Shown here piece by piece: positions 1-9,164 of a DNA stretch of 64,000 bases. The DNA is from Akkermansiaceae bacterium. GTDB lineage: Bacteria > Verrucomicrobiota > Verrucomicrobiia > Verrucomicrobiales > Akkermansiaceae. The notes beneath the pieces were generated by a model that saw only the letters and a program-made list of their open reading frames with translations, was not told the DNA's origin and did not search any database. The DNA lies in assembly GCA_905181965.1 (NCBI GenBank), contig CAJIZY010000003.1:1-64000 (forward strand), read 5' to 3'. The translations under genes and the position numbers were made by a program. Numbering within the stretch: position 1 is the first letter of the stretch; every line of letters starts with the position of its first letter.

Positions 1-1041
1 GGACACACCGGCACACCAAACTTTGCCGCCATCAAAATGATCGCCATCACATCATTTACCCCAGACACCCTTACGGCATCAATCTGACAATACCCAACCG
101 CTCCGCTTTTCAGAAGCTGCTTAAAGATCACCGGAGAAGCCGCGTGCTCGCCACAGGCAAACTGAAACGATTCGTCTTTGAAGCTCTCCGAGAGCTCAAC
201 ATAACCCAAGAACATCATCCCGCGCGATGGGCTCCTCCACCCACTTCAATCCAAACGGCCCGATAGTTCGCCACGTGTTCCTTGGCCTCGCCCACTCCCC
301 AGATACTGGTTGGCATCCACCATCAGCGACTGATCATTCGCCTATCGCTTCCCGCATGAACTTAAGCCGGGCCACGTCCTCGGAGGAATTTAACCCTACC
401 TTCACCTTGAAGGCGTCGAACCCTTCCCCCTGGAGCTTGCGAACCGTTGCCAGAATCGCCTCATCACTCAGCCCAAGCCATCCAGCGGTGCAGTATGCTT
501 TCGGCCCCAGCTCACTCATCGCCTCCTCACGATCCACCTTTGTTTCACCTGCCTTCTCCAAAATCTTTAAGGCCTCTTCGGGAGTCAAAGCGTCTTTCAA
601 ATTCCTCCAGTCGATACAACCCACCACGAACGCCGGCTTAAGATCCACGAGCAGCTTCCACAGTGGCTTTCCCTCGGCCTTGGCCCACAAATCCCACATC
701 GCGTTAATGATGGCCCCGCATGCCATGCGGAACACGCCATCGTGCAACCACCGCAATTGGTGGTGGTCATTCAGCCTTCGGTAGAGCTTGACCGGGGCTT
801 CGCAAAACTCTTCTAAAGTAGACCCAACGATTAAGGTCGCGAGGTCTTGTATGCCATGACCAATCCAATCAGTCCCTGCCCCGACTGTAAAAACCACCGA
901 CACGCCCCGCAACCCGCCATCGGTCTCCAGATGCAGGACAGCTGATGAGTAATCCGGCGCCTTATGGAAAGGATCAGAACCCAACATGTTGTCCGATGTC
1001 GGCACCCGAACATCAATGACTTTTGCCGAAGTTATTTTCAT
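1..1041 (-). pseudogene. L-fuconate dehydratase, frame-broken and cut by the window edge
   Basis: Enolase-superfamily enzyme converting L-fuconate to 2-keto-3-deoxy-L-fuconate in the cytoplasm. From the ATG at 1041 the frame is open for 235 residues (capping domain, then a KVKVG barrel strand near the end). The rest of the barrel is present in other frames: VDANQY around 303-322, [11 protein letters not shown] around 205-238 and [14 protein letters not shown] around 49-90. Frame changes fall near 338, 302, 260 and 205. The pieces between them match the family without obvious substitutions, so I favour sequence errors over true decay. The C-terminus lies left of the window. The start is 4 bases after the hydrolase stop, making this the last of three operon genes. 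The family call rests on remembered L-fuconate dehydratase motifs; a related sugar-acid dehydratase is possible but less likely given the neighbours. Confidence 0.82.
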
Positions 1042-1045
1042 GCCG

Positions 1046-1914
1046 CTAGCGCTCCTTTAACGGCCACTTGCTTCTGCATTGACCCAAGCCGTCTATCCCC
1101 AGCTCCACGACATCGCCCTCTTTCAAATACACGGGCGGGTCAAATCCCAGTCCAACCCCAGCCGGGGTCCCAGTCGAGATGACATCGCCCGGCAAAAGAG
1201 TCATGAAGCGACTCAGATAACTCACCACTTGCTGGATATTAAAGATGAAATCCGAGGTGCAGCCATCCTGTAGCTGCTCACCATTCACACTCAACCAAAG
1301 CCGCAGATCATTCGGATTCGAAGACCTCGTCACTCGTCGCCAGATAAGGCCCGAACGGCGCATAGGTGTCAGCTGATTTTCCTTTCACCCACTGCCCCCC
1401 TTTCTCTAACTGCCACTCGCGCTCGGAGTAGTCATTATGCACTCCATACCCCGCGACATAATTCAGCGCGTCGTCCTCGCTCACGTACTTCGCCCGCTTT
1501 CCAATTACCACCGCCAACTCTACTTCCCAATCCGTTTTATTTGAATCGCGAGGGATCACGATATCATCATTCGGACCAGCCCAAGCCGTCGTCGCCTTGA
1601 AGAACACCACTCGGCTCACTCGGAGCTTCCATTCCCAGCCTCCTCGGCGTGCGAAGCATAATTCAAGCCTATACAAACTATCTTTGAAGGCCGCGCCACC
1701 GCCGGCGCCAGAGGTCACATCCTCCGGCATTCACCCGAGGCAACGAACCTCCTCGCTCCTGCAGAAACTTCTCTAGCCTTCTCAAGTCCATCCGTTTTCA
1801 AAAACACGCTTCCCCCCAGTCCTCGCCAAAGTCAGCACAGTTCAGGATCTCGGTTTCGGAAGCGAAAACACCAGGCACGACCGCGCCACTCTCGTAGTAT
1901 CGGGTCAGTTTCAT
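1046..1914 (-). pseudogene. Fumarylacetoacetate-hydrolase-family protein (likely 2,4-diketo-3-deoxy-L-fuconate hydrolase), frame-broken
   Basis: FAH-fold hydrolase; beside an L-fuconate dehydratase and an SDR it should cleave 2,4-diketo-3-deoxy-L-fuconate to pyruvate and lactate, the last step of the non-phosphorylative fucose route. The ATG at 1914 overlaps the SDR stop (TGATG). Family pieces are in several frames: IVCIGLNYASHAEEAG near 1640-1690, then an open stretch 1320-1610 with FFKATTAWAGPNDDIVIPR, VELAVVIGK and a GYGVHNDYSER segment, then an open stretch 1046-1325 with GDVISTGTPAGVGLG. At least five frame changes lie between about 1320 and 1810. Total length fits the usual ~285 residues. 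As with its neighbours, the residues are well conserved between breaks, which suggests indel errors. Confidence 0.8.
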
Positions 1915-2682
1915 CAGTCTAAATTTTCTATCTTAACAAGAGTTGCGCCTCCGTCGATATCGTAGGCGGAGCCCGTGATAAAGGCCGCTTTATCCGAGCA
2001 CAAGAATGCGGCCAACTCCGCCACCTCGGAGGGTTTCCCCATCCGGCCGATCGGCTGGTACTCGGAGAGCTTTTGGAACATTCCGGCCCTCTCCTCTTCA
2101 GGGATAATTTTTCTCGAGGTAACCATCCACAAACGGAGTATGAATCCTGAGCCGGGCAAATGCAGTTCGCACGAATTCCTTCCGCCAAATAATCTCTAGC
2201 CACCGACAGGGTCATCGACACCGCCGCACCCTTTGGACATCGAGTAGGCGAACCGCTCCTGAATTCCCACCTTCGCCGCCATCGAAGCCATATTCACAAT
2301 CGCTCCTCCCCCACCTTCGATCATTTTCGGAATCGCAAAGTGAATGCAGTGATAAATCCCTTTCACATTCACGCCATAAATCCGGTCCATCTCTTCAGGA
2401 GTGGTGTCGGCCGCTTTGCCGATCGAGGCGATCCCCGCGCAGTTGACCAAGGCATCGATTCTCAGAAATCCCGGCAATACCTTCCTGCACCGATGCGGTC
2501 GACGAAACATCACATGCTAGGCACTCCGCGCTACCGCCGGCTTCTTTGATCAAACCAACCGTCTCGGTTCCGGCACCCTCATCAAGATCAAGGATCACGA
2601 CATGATTGCCATCTTCCGCCGATCGCTGACAAATCGCCCTGCCGATTCCGGACCCACCTCCGGTAACAATTACATTTTTCAT
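1914..2682 (-). pseudogene. Short-chain dehydrogenase (likely 2-keto-3-deoxy-L-fuconate dehydrogenase), frame-broken
   Basis: Classical SDR of about 250 residues with an NAD(P)-binding TGGGSGIG motif at the N-terminus, NCAGIAS in the middle and the catalytic YxxxK in AYSMSKG. First gene of the operon SDR, FAH hydrolase, dehydratase; this matches the oxidation of 2-keto-3-deoxy-L-fuconate that precedes the hydrolase step. L-fucose dehydrogenase is the alternative role. The ATG at 2682 begins MKNVIVTGG. Frames change near 2475, 2222, 2157 and 2104; removing one base at the last two sites restores [20 protein letters not shown], a normal SDR substrate-loop sequence. The stop at 1914-1916 overlaps the next ATG. 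Confidence 0.8.
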
Positions 2683-2956
2683 AAAGTCTAAAATTCCTGA
2701 GCAGCGAAACGATAACTCAGCGTTAAAATCTAACTGCTTAAGAGTAGTTGGCAGATCTACAAGACCGAGGCAAGCACCCAAACCGAAATTACCTGTCCGC
2801 CACTTGCCCCATAAATTCTCTCGCCAAAAATCTTACTATTTCCTTTCAGGACGAGATTATGATGCGATCTCTATCACTACGGCACCGATAAGCTTGGAAC
2901 TGGGAAATTGTATGACAAACCTAGCCCCAAAGAGGCGTAGGTAGTTCCCACAATTT

Positions 2957-3850
2957 ATGAAGAAGTTCTGGTTCTCTCTCCTCTCCATCATTATGCCCGC
3001 CTCAGCGGTCACATTTCAAGATAACGACACAGTCGTACTCCTCGGAAACACCATGATCGAACGGGCCCAAAAATATGGCCATCTCGAAACAGCGATCAAT
3101 CTCTCGGCTGGAAGGAAGAAACTAAAATTCCGTAATCTCGGTTGGAGTGGCGATACCGTCTTCGGCCACGCCCGGAGTTACTTTGGCCCGCCCAAGGAAG
3201 GCTTTGATCGACTCAAATCCGACCTCACCGAGCTTAAGCCCAACCTCGTCATCGTTTGCTACGGTGCGGTCGCTGCCTATGACGGAGAAAAAGGACTTCT
3301 CGAATTCATCGCTGGATACGAAACTCTTCTCTCGATGATTAAATCATCCGCGAGCCCTCGTGAGATCGTGATCGTCTCACCCCCACCCGCCGAATCCCTC
3401 GGCTCGCCCATGCCTGATATGAGTGAGCACAACAAGCGGCTCGCCCTTTATGCAGAGGCTCTTGGTAAACTCGCCCGAAAACACAAACTCCAATTCGCAG
3501 ACTTCTTTACCACTCTTGGGAAAAGCAAAGGCCTCACCGACAACGGCCTCCATTTCACGCCTGAAGGCTACCAAACCGCAGCTCCAAAATTTGTCGAAGC
3601 ACTCGGTCTTTCCCTTGCTACCGAGAACCAACTTCAAAGCGAGCACGCCCGCAAACTCCGCGAAGCAACCATTGCTAAAAACAAGCTCTTTTTCTTCCGC
3701 TGGCGCCCCGCCAACGAAACCTACCTCCGCCTCTTCCGCAAACACGAGCAAGGCAACAACGTCAAAGAGCTTCCGATGTTTGACCCGCTCATCGCCGACG
3801 CCGAAAAGCAAATCGAAGCCCTTAAAAAAACCACTCTCTCCCTTAAGTAG
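2957..3850 (+). CDS. Secreted SGNH-hydrolase-like protein with altered catalytic blocks
   Basis: A protein of 297 residues with a signal peptide (residues 1-17) and an SGNH/GDSL-type alpha/beta fold of the kind often encoded next to PVC dehydrogenase-cytochrome proteins. Block I, normally GDS, reads GNT in VVLLGNTMIER; block II NLGWSGDTVFG is intact; block III, normally GxN, reads YGAVAAYDG; block V, LTDNGLHFTPEGY, keeps its Asp and His. So the nucleophile serine and oxyanion asparagine are not at their usual places, and esterase activity is doubtful. A C-terminal extension of about 90 charged residues follows the domain. Two bases separate it from the large PVC gene, so they are probably co-transcribed. 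I infer an accessory or carbohydrate-binding role in the periplasm; this is not shown by the sequence. Confidence 0.8.
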   Translation: MKKFWFSLLSIIMPASAVTFQDNDTVVLLGNTMIERAQKYGHLETAINLSAGRKKLKFRNLGWSGDTVFGHARSYFGPPKEGFDRLKSDLTELKPNLVIVCYGAVAAYDGEKGLLEFIAGYETLLSMIKSSASPREIVIVSPPPAESLGSPMPDMSEHNKRLALYAEALGKLARKHKLQFADFFTTLGKSKGLTDNGLHFTPEGYQTAAPKFVEALGLSLATENQLQSEHARKLREATIAKNKLFFFRWRPANETYLRLFRKHEQGNNVKELPMFDPLIADAEKQIEALKKTTLSLK

Positions 3851-3852
3851 AA

Positions 3853-6800
3853 ATGATCACCCGACTTCTCCTCGCGGTCTCTCTCACGACCTTACCAGCG
3901 TTCGCCCAACGCGGACTCAAAGATATTCCTGACCCAGATCCAATCAAACAAGCCGCCGCTTTCAACCTTCCGGAAGGGATGGAGATCCAGCTCGTTGCTT
4001 CAGATCCCATGATCGCGAAGCCGGTGCAGATGAACTTCGATTCCAAGGGCCGTCTCTGGCTCGTCTCCAGTGGTATGTATCCACACATCGTTCCTGGCGC
4101 TGAAGAAAACGACAAGGTCCTCATTCTAGAGGACACGAACGGTGATGGTGTTGCCGACAAGCGCACTGTCTTTGCCGACAACCTGCACATTCCTACTGCA
4201 GTCCTCCCAGCAGATGGTGGAGCTTATGTCGCCAACTCCACCGAGATCATCTTCCTGAAAGATACTGATGGTGATGGAAAAGCTGATCAACGCCGGGTCG
4301 TCCTTTCCGGCTTTGGGACTGAGGACACCCACCACATCGTCCACACTTTTGAACAAGGCCCAGATGGCATGCTCTATTTCCTTCAATCCATTTATATCCA
4401 CAGCCACCTTGAGACCCCTTACGGTGTTCGGCGGCTCATGGGCGGTGGCATCTGGCACTTCCGCCCCGAAACTCAACGCGCCGAGATCCTATCCAAAGGC
4501 CTTATCAACCCTTGGGGATTCATCTTTGACGAACACGGCCAAACATTCGCGACTGATGGAGCCGGCGGTCACGGCATCAATGATATTTTTCCACGCTCTG
4601 TCTTCCGCACTTCACCCGGGGCCAAACGTATCGTAGATGGCCTCAACCCGGGACAGCCCAAGCTTTGTGGCTTGGAAATCCTCTCCGGATCCCACATCCC
4701 AGAAAAGCTTCGCGGCGTCCTGATTGCGCCTGACTTCCGTGGCCATCGCATCAATGCCTACCGCCTAAAACCCGAGGGTTCATCTTACAACTCAACCCGC
4801 ATCGAGGACTTCCTGAGTTCCTCTCACCGCGCCTTCCGTCCCATCGACGTCAAAATGGGACCCGATGGGGCACTTTATATTGCTGACTGGTATAATCCCA
4901 TCATTCAGCATGGCGAAGTCGATTTCCGCGACGATCGCCGCGACCACTCACGGGGCCGCATCTGGCGTGTTACCTTTAAAGGTCAACCGCTCATTGAGAA
5001 AAAGGACTTCTCTAAATTCTCAATCAAAGAACTCCTCGCTCACACCATTTCAAAAGAACGAGTCCACCGCGAACAAGCTCGCAACGAGCTTCGCACCCGC
5101 ACCAATGTTCTCCCAGAACTCAGCGCCTGGAGCAGCAGACTCAGCGATGATTTCTCCCGCATGCAAGCGATGTGGAATCATCAGGCCGTCAACCACACCG
5201 CCGTCGAGCTCATCAAATCCCTCCTCGCATCTGACGATCCCCGCTACCGCGCGGCCGCTCTTCGCGTCATCTATCATCGCCACACCGAAGTCCCCGGCGG
5301 CGGCGATATCGTCAAAAAAGCCATCAATGACCAGAACGGACGGGTCCGCCTATGGGCCGTGAGTTGTCTCGCCCAAATGCCTGGGCCTGACTCAGTTCCC
5401 ACTGCCCTCCAAGCCCTCAATCATCCAGTCGACAAGACTATGGATTTCGCGCTCTGGTCTATCGTCCGCGAACACCAAGAGCATTGGGCTCCAAAATTTG
5501 AGGCTGGCAAGCCTGTCTTCGGAGACAAACTCCCACACCTTATCTTTGCAATGAAAGCCCTTGGGAAGTCACTTTCGCTCGAATCCATCTTCACCAGCCT
5601 CGACAATGGGACCCTCACCCCGACCGAGCGCAAAGATGCCATCTCAGTCATTTCACAAGTTGGCTCCGCAAACGACCTGAGCCGCCTCTTCAGACTAGCG
5701 CCCAAAGAACCGGTCATCCTCGACCAGCTCGTCACTGCTGCTCAAATTCGAAAACTTCAGCCAACGGAGGGTAAAGAACAGCTTCTGCCCTTCCTCGATT
5801 CGAAGAAACCGACTGTCTTCGCAAGCGCTGCGAAACTTGCCGGTCTTTGGAAGTTCGCTCCTGCCCGCAACAAGTTGGTAACTGCTTTCACTCAGTCACC
5901 CGCTAAGCGCCAAGCCGCAGCCGAGGGACTTCGCCTCTTCGGCGACGAGGAAACGATCAAATTCTTTCTCAAGCTTTCGAAGGAATCTCCCGACGAAGCG
6001 ACTCGCGTCATTGCGGTGAAGGAACTGGCTAAAATTGCTCCCGATCGAGCTGCCGCCAGCGCCGTGACCTTATTGCAGCAAGACAAGGCAGGAAAAGACG
6101 AACACCGCTTATTTACGAGCTTCCTGCAAAGCGCCAGAGCCTCTACTTCGCTTGCTAAAGCGCTTGAGGGAAAAACCCTGCCCACCAAAATCGCCACTCT
6201 CGGTCTCCAGCGCGCCGGCACCTCTGGGCGACCACCCAAGGACCTAATGGCGGCCTTACAACTCTCCGGAAAGCTCAAGCCAATGTCTCAACAACCCTCC
6301 AGCGCAGATATGGCCAAGCTCATCGAGCGCGTGCGAACGGAAGGCGATCCTCATCGCGGCGAAACGGTTTATCGGCGGGCCGATCTCCAGTGCATCGCAT
6401 GCCACGCCATCGGCGGAGTCGGCAGCCCAATCGGCCCCGACCTCGTCAGCATCGGAGCCAGCGCCCCGGTCGACTACCTTATCACCTCGCTTCTCAATCC
6501 TAACGACAAGATCAAGGAAGGCTACCACACCACCTTAGTCAGCGAAAAAAATGGGAACGCTCACACAGGTGGTTTGGTCAGCGAAAGTGATACCGAAGTT
6601 GTCCTCCGCGACTACGCGGGCCAGATGAACCGTATCGCCAGGAGTGACATCAAGAACATCACCATCAGCCCCGTTTCCATGATGCCACCCGGGCTCACCA
6701 CCGGGCTTAGGGAAGACCAGTTCATAGACTTAGTTCGATTTCTCTCCGAGTTAGGTAAGGACGGTGACTTTAAGGTTAGCGCGAAACCTATCATCCGCGA

Positions 6801-7197
6801 CTACCTGGTCTTGCAGCCTCACCCAAGAACTGTTGATGGCATGGGCCACTATGGAACCGCCGTCTTTTCCGAGAAATTCGAGGGCTACCAATGGCAGACC
6901 TACGGCAGTAAAGTCAGCGGAGAACTCTTACCTTCTGAACTTCCCAAAGTCAGAGGTCGAGGCCGTAACACCTGGGGAGTCGCTCGCTTTGGCATCACTC
7001 AAAAAGGCAAAGTGAAACTCAAGATCAACGACACCATTCTGCTAGATCTCTTCGCCGGTAAGAAAGAAATCGTTCTTCCTGAAAAGGGCCCTGCCATCAT
7101 TGAGCTCGCCGGAAACGAAGATCCCGAGCATTTCACTCTCGCCGTGAATTCCGCTTACCGCCAGGCTCCTGTCTTACTCGAAATCGTCATCAAATGA
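3853..7197 (+). CDS. PVC-type membrane-bound dehydrogenase/HEAT-repeat/c-type cytochrome protein
   Basis: Large exported protein (1114 residues, signal peptide 1-18). Residues ~30-390 look like a soluble glucose/sorbosone-dehydrogenase-type beta-propeller (EILSKGLINPWGFIFD, GPDGALYIADWYNP). Residues ~400-800 are HEAT-like helical repeats. A c-type haem site CIACH (C847, C850, H851) follows with the IGPDLVSIG and LLNPNDKI elements of the PVC haem-binding domain. The C-terminal ~170 residues form a separate beta-rich domain. Such proteins are common in Planctomycetota and Verrucomicrobiota and are thought to oxidise sugars or alcohols in the periplasm, passing electrons to the haem; the substrate is unknown. 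The stop overlaps the next ATG by four bases (ATGA), so the three genes from 2957 to 8378 form an operon. Confidence 0.88.
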   Translation: MITRLLLAVSLTTLPAFAQRGLKDIPDPDPIKQAAAFNLPEGMEIQLVASDPMIAKPVQMNFDSKGRLWLVSSGMYPHIVPGAEENDKVLILEDTNGDGVADKRTVFADNLHIPTAVLPADGGAYVANSTEIIFLKDTDGDGKADQRRVVLSGFGTEDTHHIVHTFEQGPDGMLYFLQSIYIHSHLETPYGVRRLMGGGIWHFRPETQRAEILSKGLINPWGFIFDEHGQTFATDGAGGHGINDIFPRSVFRTSPGAKRIVDGLNPGQPKLCGLEILSGSHIPEKLRGVLIAPDFRGHRINAYRLKPEGSSYNSTRIEDFLSSSHRAFRPIDVKMGPDGALYIADWYNPIIQHGEVDFRDDRRDHSRGRIWRVTFKGQPLIEKKDFSKFSIKELLAHTISKERVHREQARNELRTRTNVLPELSAWSSRLSDDFSRMQAMWNHQAVNHTAVELIKSLLASDDPRYRAAALRVIYHRHTEVPGGGDIVKKAINDQNGRVRLWAVSCLAQMPGPDSVPTALQALNHPVDKTMDFALWSIVREHQEHWAPKFEAGKPVFGDKLPHLIFAMKALGKSLSLESIFTSLDNGTLTPTERKDAISVISQVGSANDLSRLFRLAPKEPVILDQLVTAAQIRKLQPTEGKEQLLPFLDSKKPTVFASAAKLAGLWKFAPARNKLVTAFTQSPAKRQAAAEGLRLFGDEETIKFFLKLSKESPDEATRVIAVKELAKIAPDRAAASAVTLLQQDKAGKDEHRLFTSFLQSARASTSLAKALEGKTLPTKIATLGLQRAGTSGRPPKDLMAALQLSGKLKPMSQQPSSADMAKLIERVRTEGDPHRGETVYRRADLQCIACHAIGGVGSPIGPDLVSIGASAPVDYLITSLLNPNDKIKEGYHTTLVSEKNGNAHTGGLVSESDTEVVLRDYAGQMNRIARSDIKNITISPVSMMPPGLTTGLREDQFIDLVRFLSELGKDGDFKVSAKPIIRDYLVLQPHPRTVDGMGHYGTAVFSEKFEGYQWQTYGSKVSGELLPSELPKVRGRGRNTWGVARFGITQKGKVKLKINDTILLDLFAGKKEIVLPEKGPAIIELAGNEDPEHFTLAVNSAYRQAPVLLEIVIK

Positions 7198-8378
7198 AAC
7201 TCCTCAAACTTACCCTCCCCATCGGCCTCGTGGCCCTCGTCCTGGCAGCGCACGACTCCGCCAAAGACAAACCCAGCCACGCACGCCAGGTAGTCTCGCC
7301 CGGTGTTTACACCGAAGGAGCCTCTTTTGGTGATGTCGACGGCGATGGCAAGATCGACCTCCTCACTGGGCCCTTGTGGTGGTCCGGCCCCGAATTTAAG
7401 AAATCAAACCGCTACCGCCCGGGCGAAGCCGTCCCTGCCAAAGGCTACAAACACAACTCTTTTCAAAGCTGGGTTCTTGATATCAATGGCGATGGACGTA
7501 GCGACATCTTCCAGATCGCACACGATGGTAAATTCCACCTTGACCTCTACTTACAGCCCGAAAAACAATCGCAGAACTGGGTTAAGCATCGCGTGGTGGC
7601 GAAGATCGGCAACGAATCACCCGAATTAACAGACCTTACTGGTGATGGTAATCTTGAGCTCGTCGCGATGAAGGATGGGCGCTTCGGTTTCTTCACTCCA
7701 GATCCCAAAGCTCCCGAGCAGCCCTGGACTTTCCACTCCATCTCGCCCGAGCGCACCAAGTCGCCTTACTATCACGGGCTCGGCTTCGGTGATCTCAATG
7801 GCGACGGTCGCGCTTTCTTATTGAGAAAGAAGGTTGGTATGAAGCTCCCACCGATCCCCTCAAATCTGGAAATTGGAATTTTCACCGGGACTGATTTGGT
7901 CTTGTTCAACAACTACATCGACATCGATGGCGATGGCGACAACGATGTCGTTTCGAGTACCGCGGCGCACTCCTGGGGACTCGCCTGGTTTGAAAACCAA
8001 AAACGCGAAGGCCGTATCACTTTCAAGAAACACAACCTCATTCCCGAGGACAAATCACCCGGTATTGGGGACGTGACATTTAGCCAGGCCCACGCTCTTG
8101 TAGCAGGCGACTTCAACAAAGACGGGCTCACCGACTTCGCAACTGGTAAGCGTTATTTTGCGCATAACGGAAACGATCCTGGGGCTAACCAACCTGCCGT
8201 TCTTTACTGGTTTGAGCTCGTCCGCGATGACAACGGAGCCCGGTTCACTCCCCACCTCCTCGACACCGATTCAGGGGTCGGGACTCAGCTTGCCGCTGGC
8301 GATGTGAATGGCGACGGCAAAACTGACCTTGGGGTTGGAAACAAGAAAGGGGTTTTTATCTTTAGCAGCTTGAAATAA
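7194..8378 (+). CDS. Secreted FG-GAP/VCBS-repeat beta-propeller protein
   Basis: Signal peptide (residues 1-19) and at least five calcium-binding repeats of the form DxDGDGxxD: DVDGDGKIDLL, DINGDGRSDIF, DIDGDGDNDVV, DFNKDGLTDFA and DVNGDGKTDLG. These make an integrin-like propeller, probably extracellular or periplasmic and a partner of the dehydrogenase encoded just upstream (ATGA overlap). Between about 7814 and 7895 the reading frame gives an odd segment (FLLRKKVGMKLPP), while the alternative frame gives LIEKEGWYEAPTDPLKSG, a typical family sequence. Two compensating indels therefore sit inside the gene; the real protein likely has the second version. Function unknown. Confidence 0.82.
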   Translation: MKLLKLTLPIGLVALVLAAHDSAKDKPSHARQVVSPGVYTEGASFGDVDGDGKIDLLTGPLWWSGPEFKKSNRYRPGEAVPAKGYKHNSFQSWVLDINGDGRSDIFQIAHDGKFHLDLYLQPEKQSQNWVKHRVVAKIGNESPELTDLTGDGNLELVAMKDGRFGFFTPDPKAPEQPWTFHSISPERTKSPYYHGLGFGDLNGDGRAFLLRKKVGMKLPPIPSNLEIGIFTGTDLVLFNNYIDIDGDGDNDVVSSTAAHSWGLAWFENQKREGRITFKKHNLIPEDKSPGIGDVTFSQAHALVAGDFNKDGLTDFATGKRYFAHNGNDPGANQPAVLYWFELVRDDNGARFTPHLLDTDSGVGTQLAAGDVNGDGKTDLGVGNKKGVFIFSSLK

Positions 8379-8429
8379 ATTTAGCAGTGAGTTGAGCTGA
8401 TACTCTAATCCCTTTCGCTGGTGATTTCC

Positions 8430-8975
8430 TCACACTCTGCCACTCATTTTTTTGAGCACCCGCTTCACTGCTTGTGGATAAACGCGATGCTCTGCAATTT
8501 GGATCCTGGCATGCAGAGTCGTCGCAGTATCATCTATTAAGACCTCTACTTTTTCCTGCAAAATCACTTCTCCGGTATCGATTCCGGCATCGACATAATG
8601 AACGGTGCAGCCCGTCACTTCTGCTTGATCAGCCAAAGCCTGCTCCCATGCTGCCTTACCGGGATACTTTGGAAGGAGTGACGGATGAATATTAAGAATC
8701 CGGTTTGGAAAAGCGCTTAAAAGTGGCTCCTTCACTAGGCGCATATAACCCGCGAGACAGATGAGGTCGACACCACCAAGTCGCTTCAAAATTCGCGCGC
8801 TAAGATCAGCGCCACCTACCTCTACCGCAGTTGGAATTCCGAATGCTTTTGCTTTCTCCAAAATCCCGGCACCAGGCTGGTCAGAAATCACCAGCACAAT
8901 CTCATCACCAAATTCCTCCACGAGGGCTTGGAAATTCGACCCCGTTCCAGAACCTAGCACTGCGATCTTCGCCAT
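8430..8975 (-). CDS. purN: Phosphoribosylglycinamide formyltransferase
   Basis: Folate-dependent GAR transformylase of purine synthesis: it transfers formyl from 10-formyl-THF to GAR in the cytoplasm. 181 residues, slightly shorter than the usual ~190-210. Seen: N-terminal phosphate-binding loop GSGTGSNFQAL (residues 8-18), the catalytic NIHPSLLP (95-102, with N95 and H97) and GIDTGEVILQ with the catalytic Asp at 133. The frame stays open upstream to 9077, but the MAKIAVLGSG start at 8975 matches the family and the upstream residues do not. Divergent from trpB; the 189-bp gap between them shows no recognisable motif. Confidence 0.95.
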   Translation of the reverse strand: MAKIAVLGSGTGSNFQALVEEFGDEIVLVISDQPGAGILEKAKAFGIPTAVEVGGADLSARILKRLGGVDLICLAGYMRLVKEPLLSAFPNRILNIHPSLLPKYPGKAAWEQALADQAEVTGCTVHYVDAGIDTGEVILQEKVEVLIDDTATTLHARIQIAEHRVYPQAVKRVLKKMSGRV

Positions 8976-9164
8976 GAAGGGAATCCAGCAGAAACACCTC
9001 ACAAAATCACGACTTGATTTGTGTTTCACACAAATGTGAAAACTCTCAAGCGGATGATAACCAAATAAGAACCCCAAGAAACCTTTCGGGCCTCAGTTCG
9101 TAATGGTTCACAAGACGCCTAAATTTACGCGTGCCAATCCCCACTCATCGGCTACCTTGCCGTT

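Noticed and set aside
3377-3811. Long open frame on the minus strand inside the SGNH-like gene.
   Set aside because: Shadow of the plus-strand gene, with low-complexity translated sequence and no start context.
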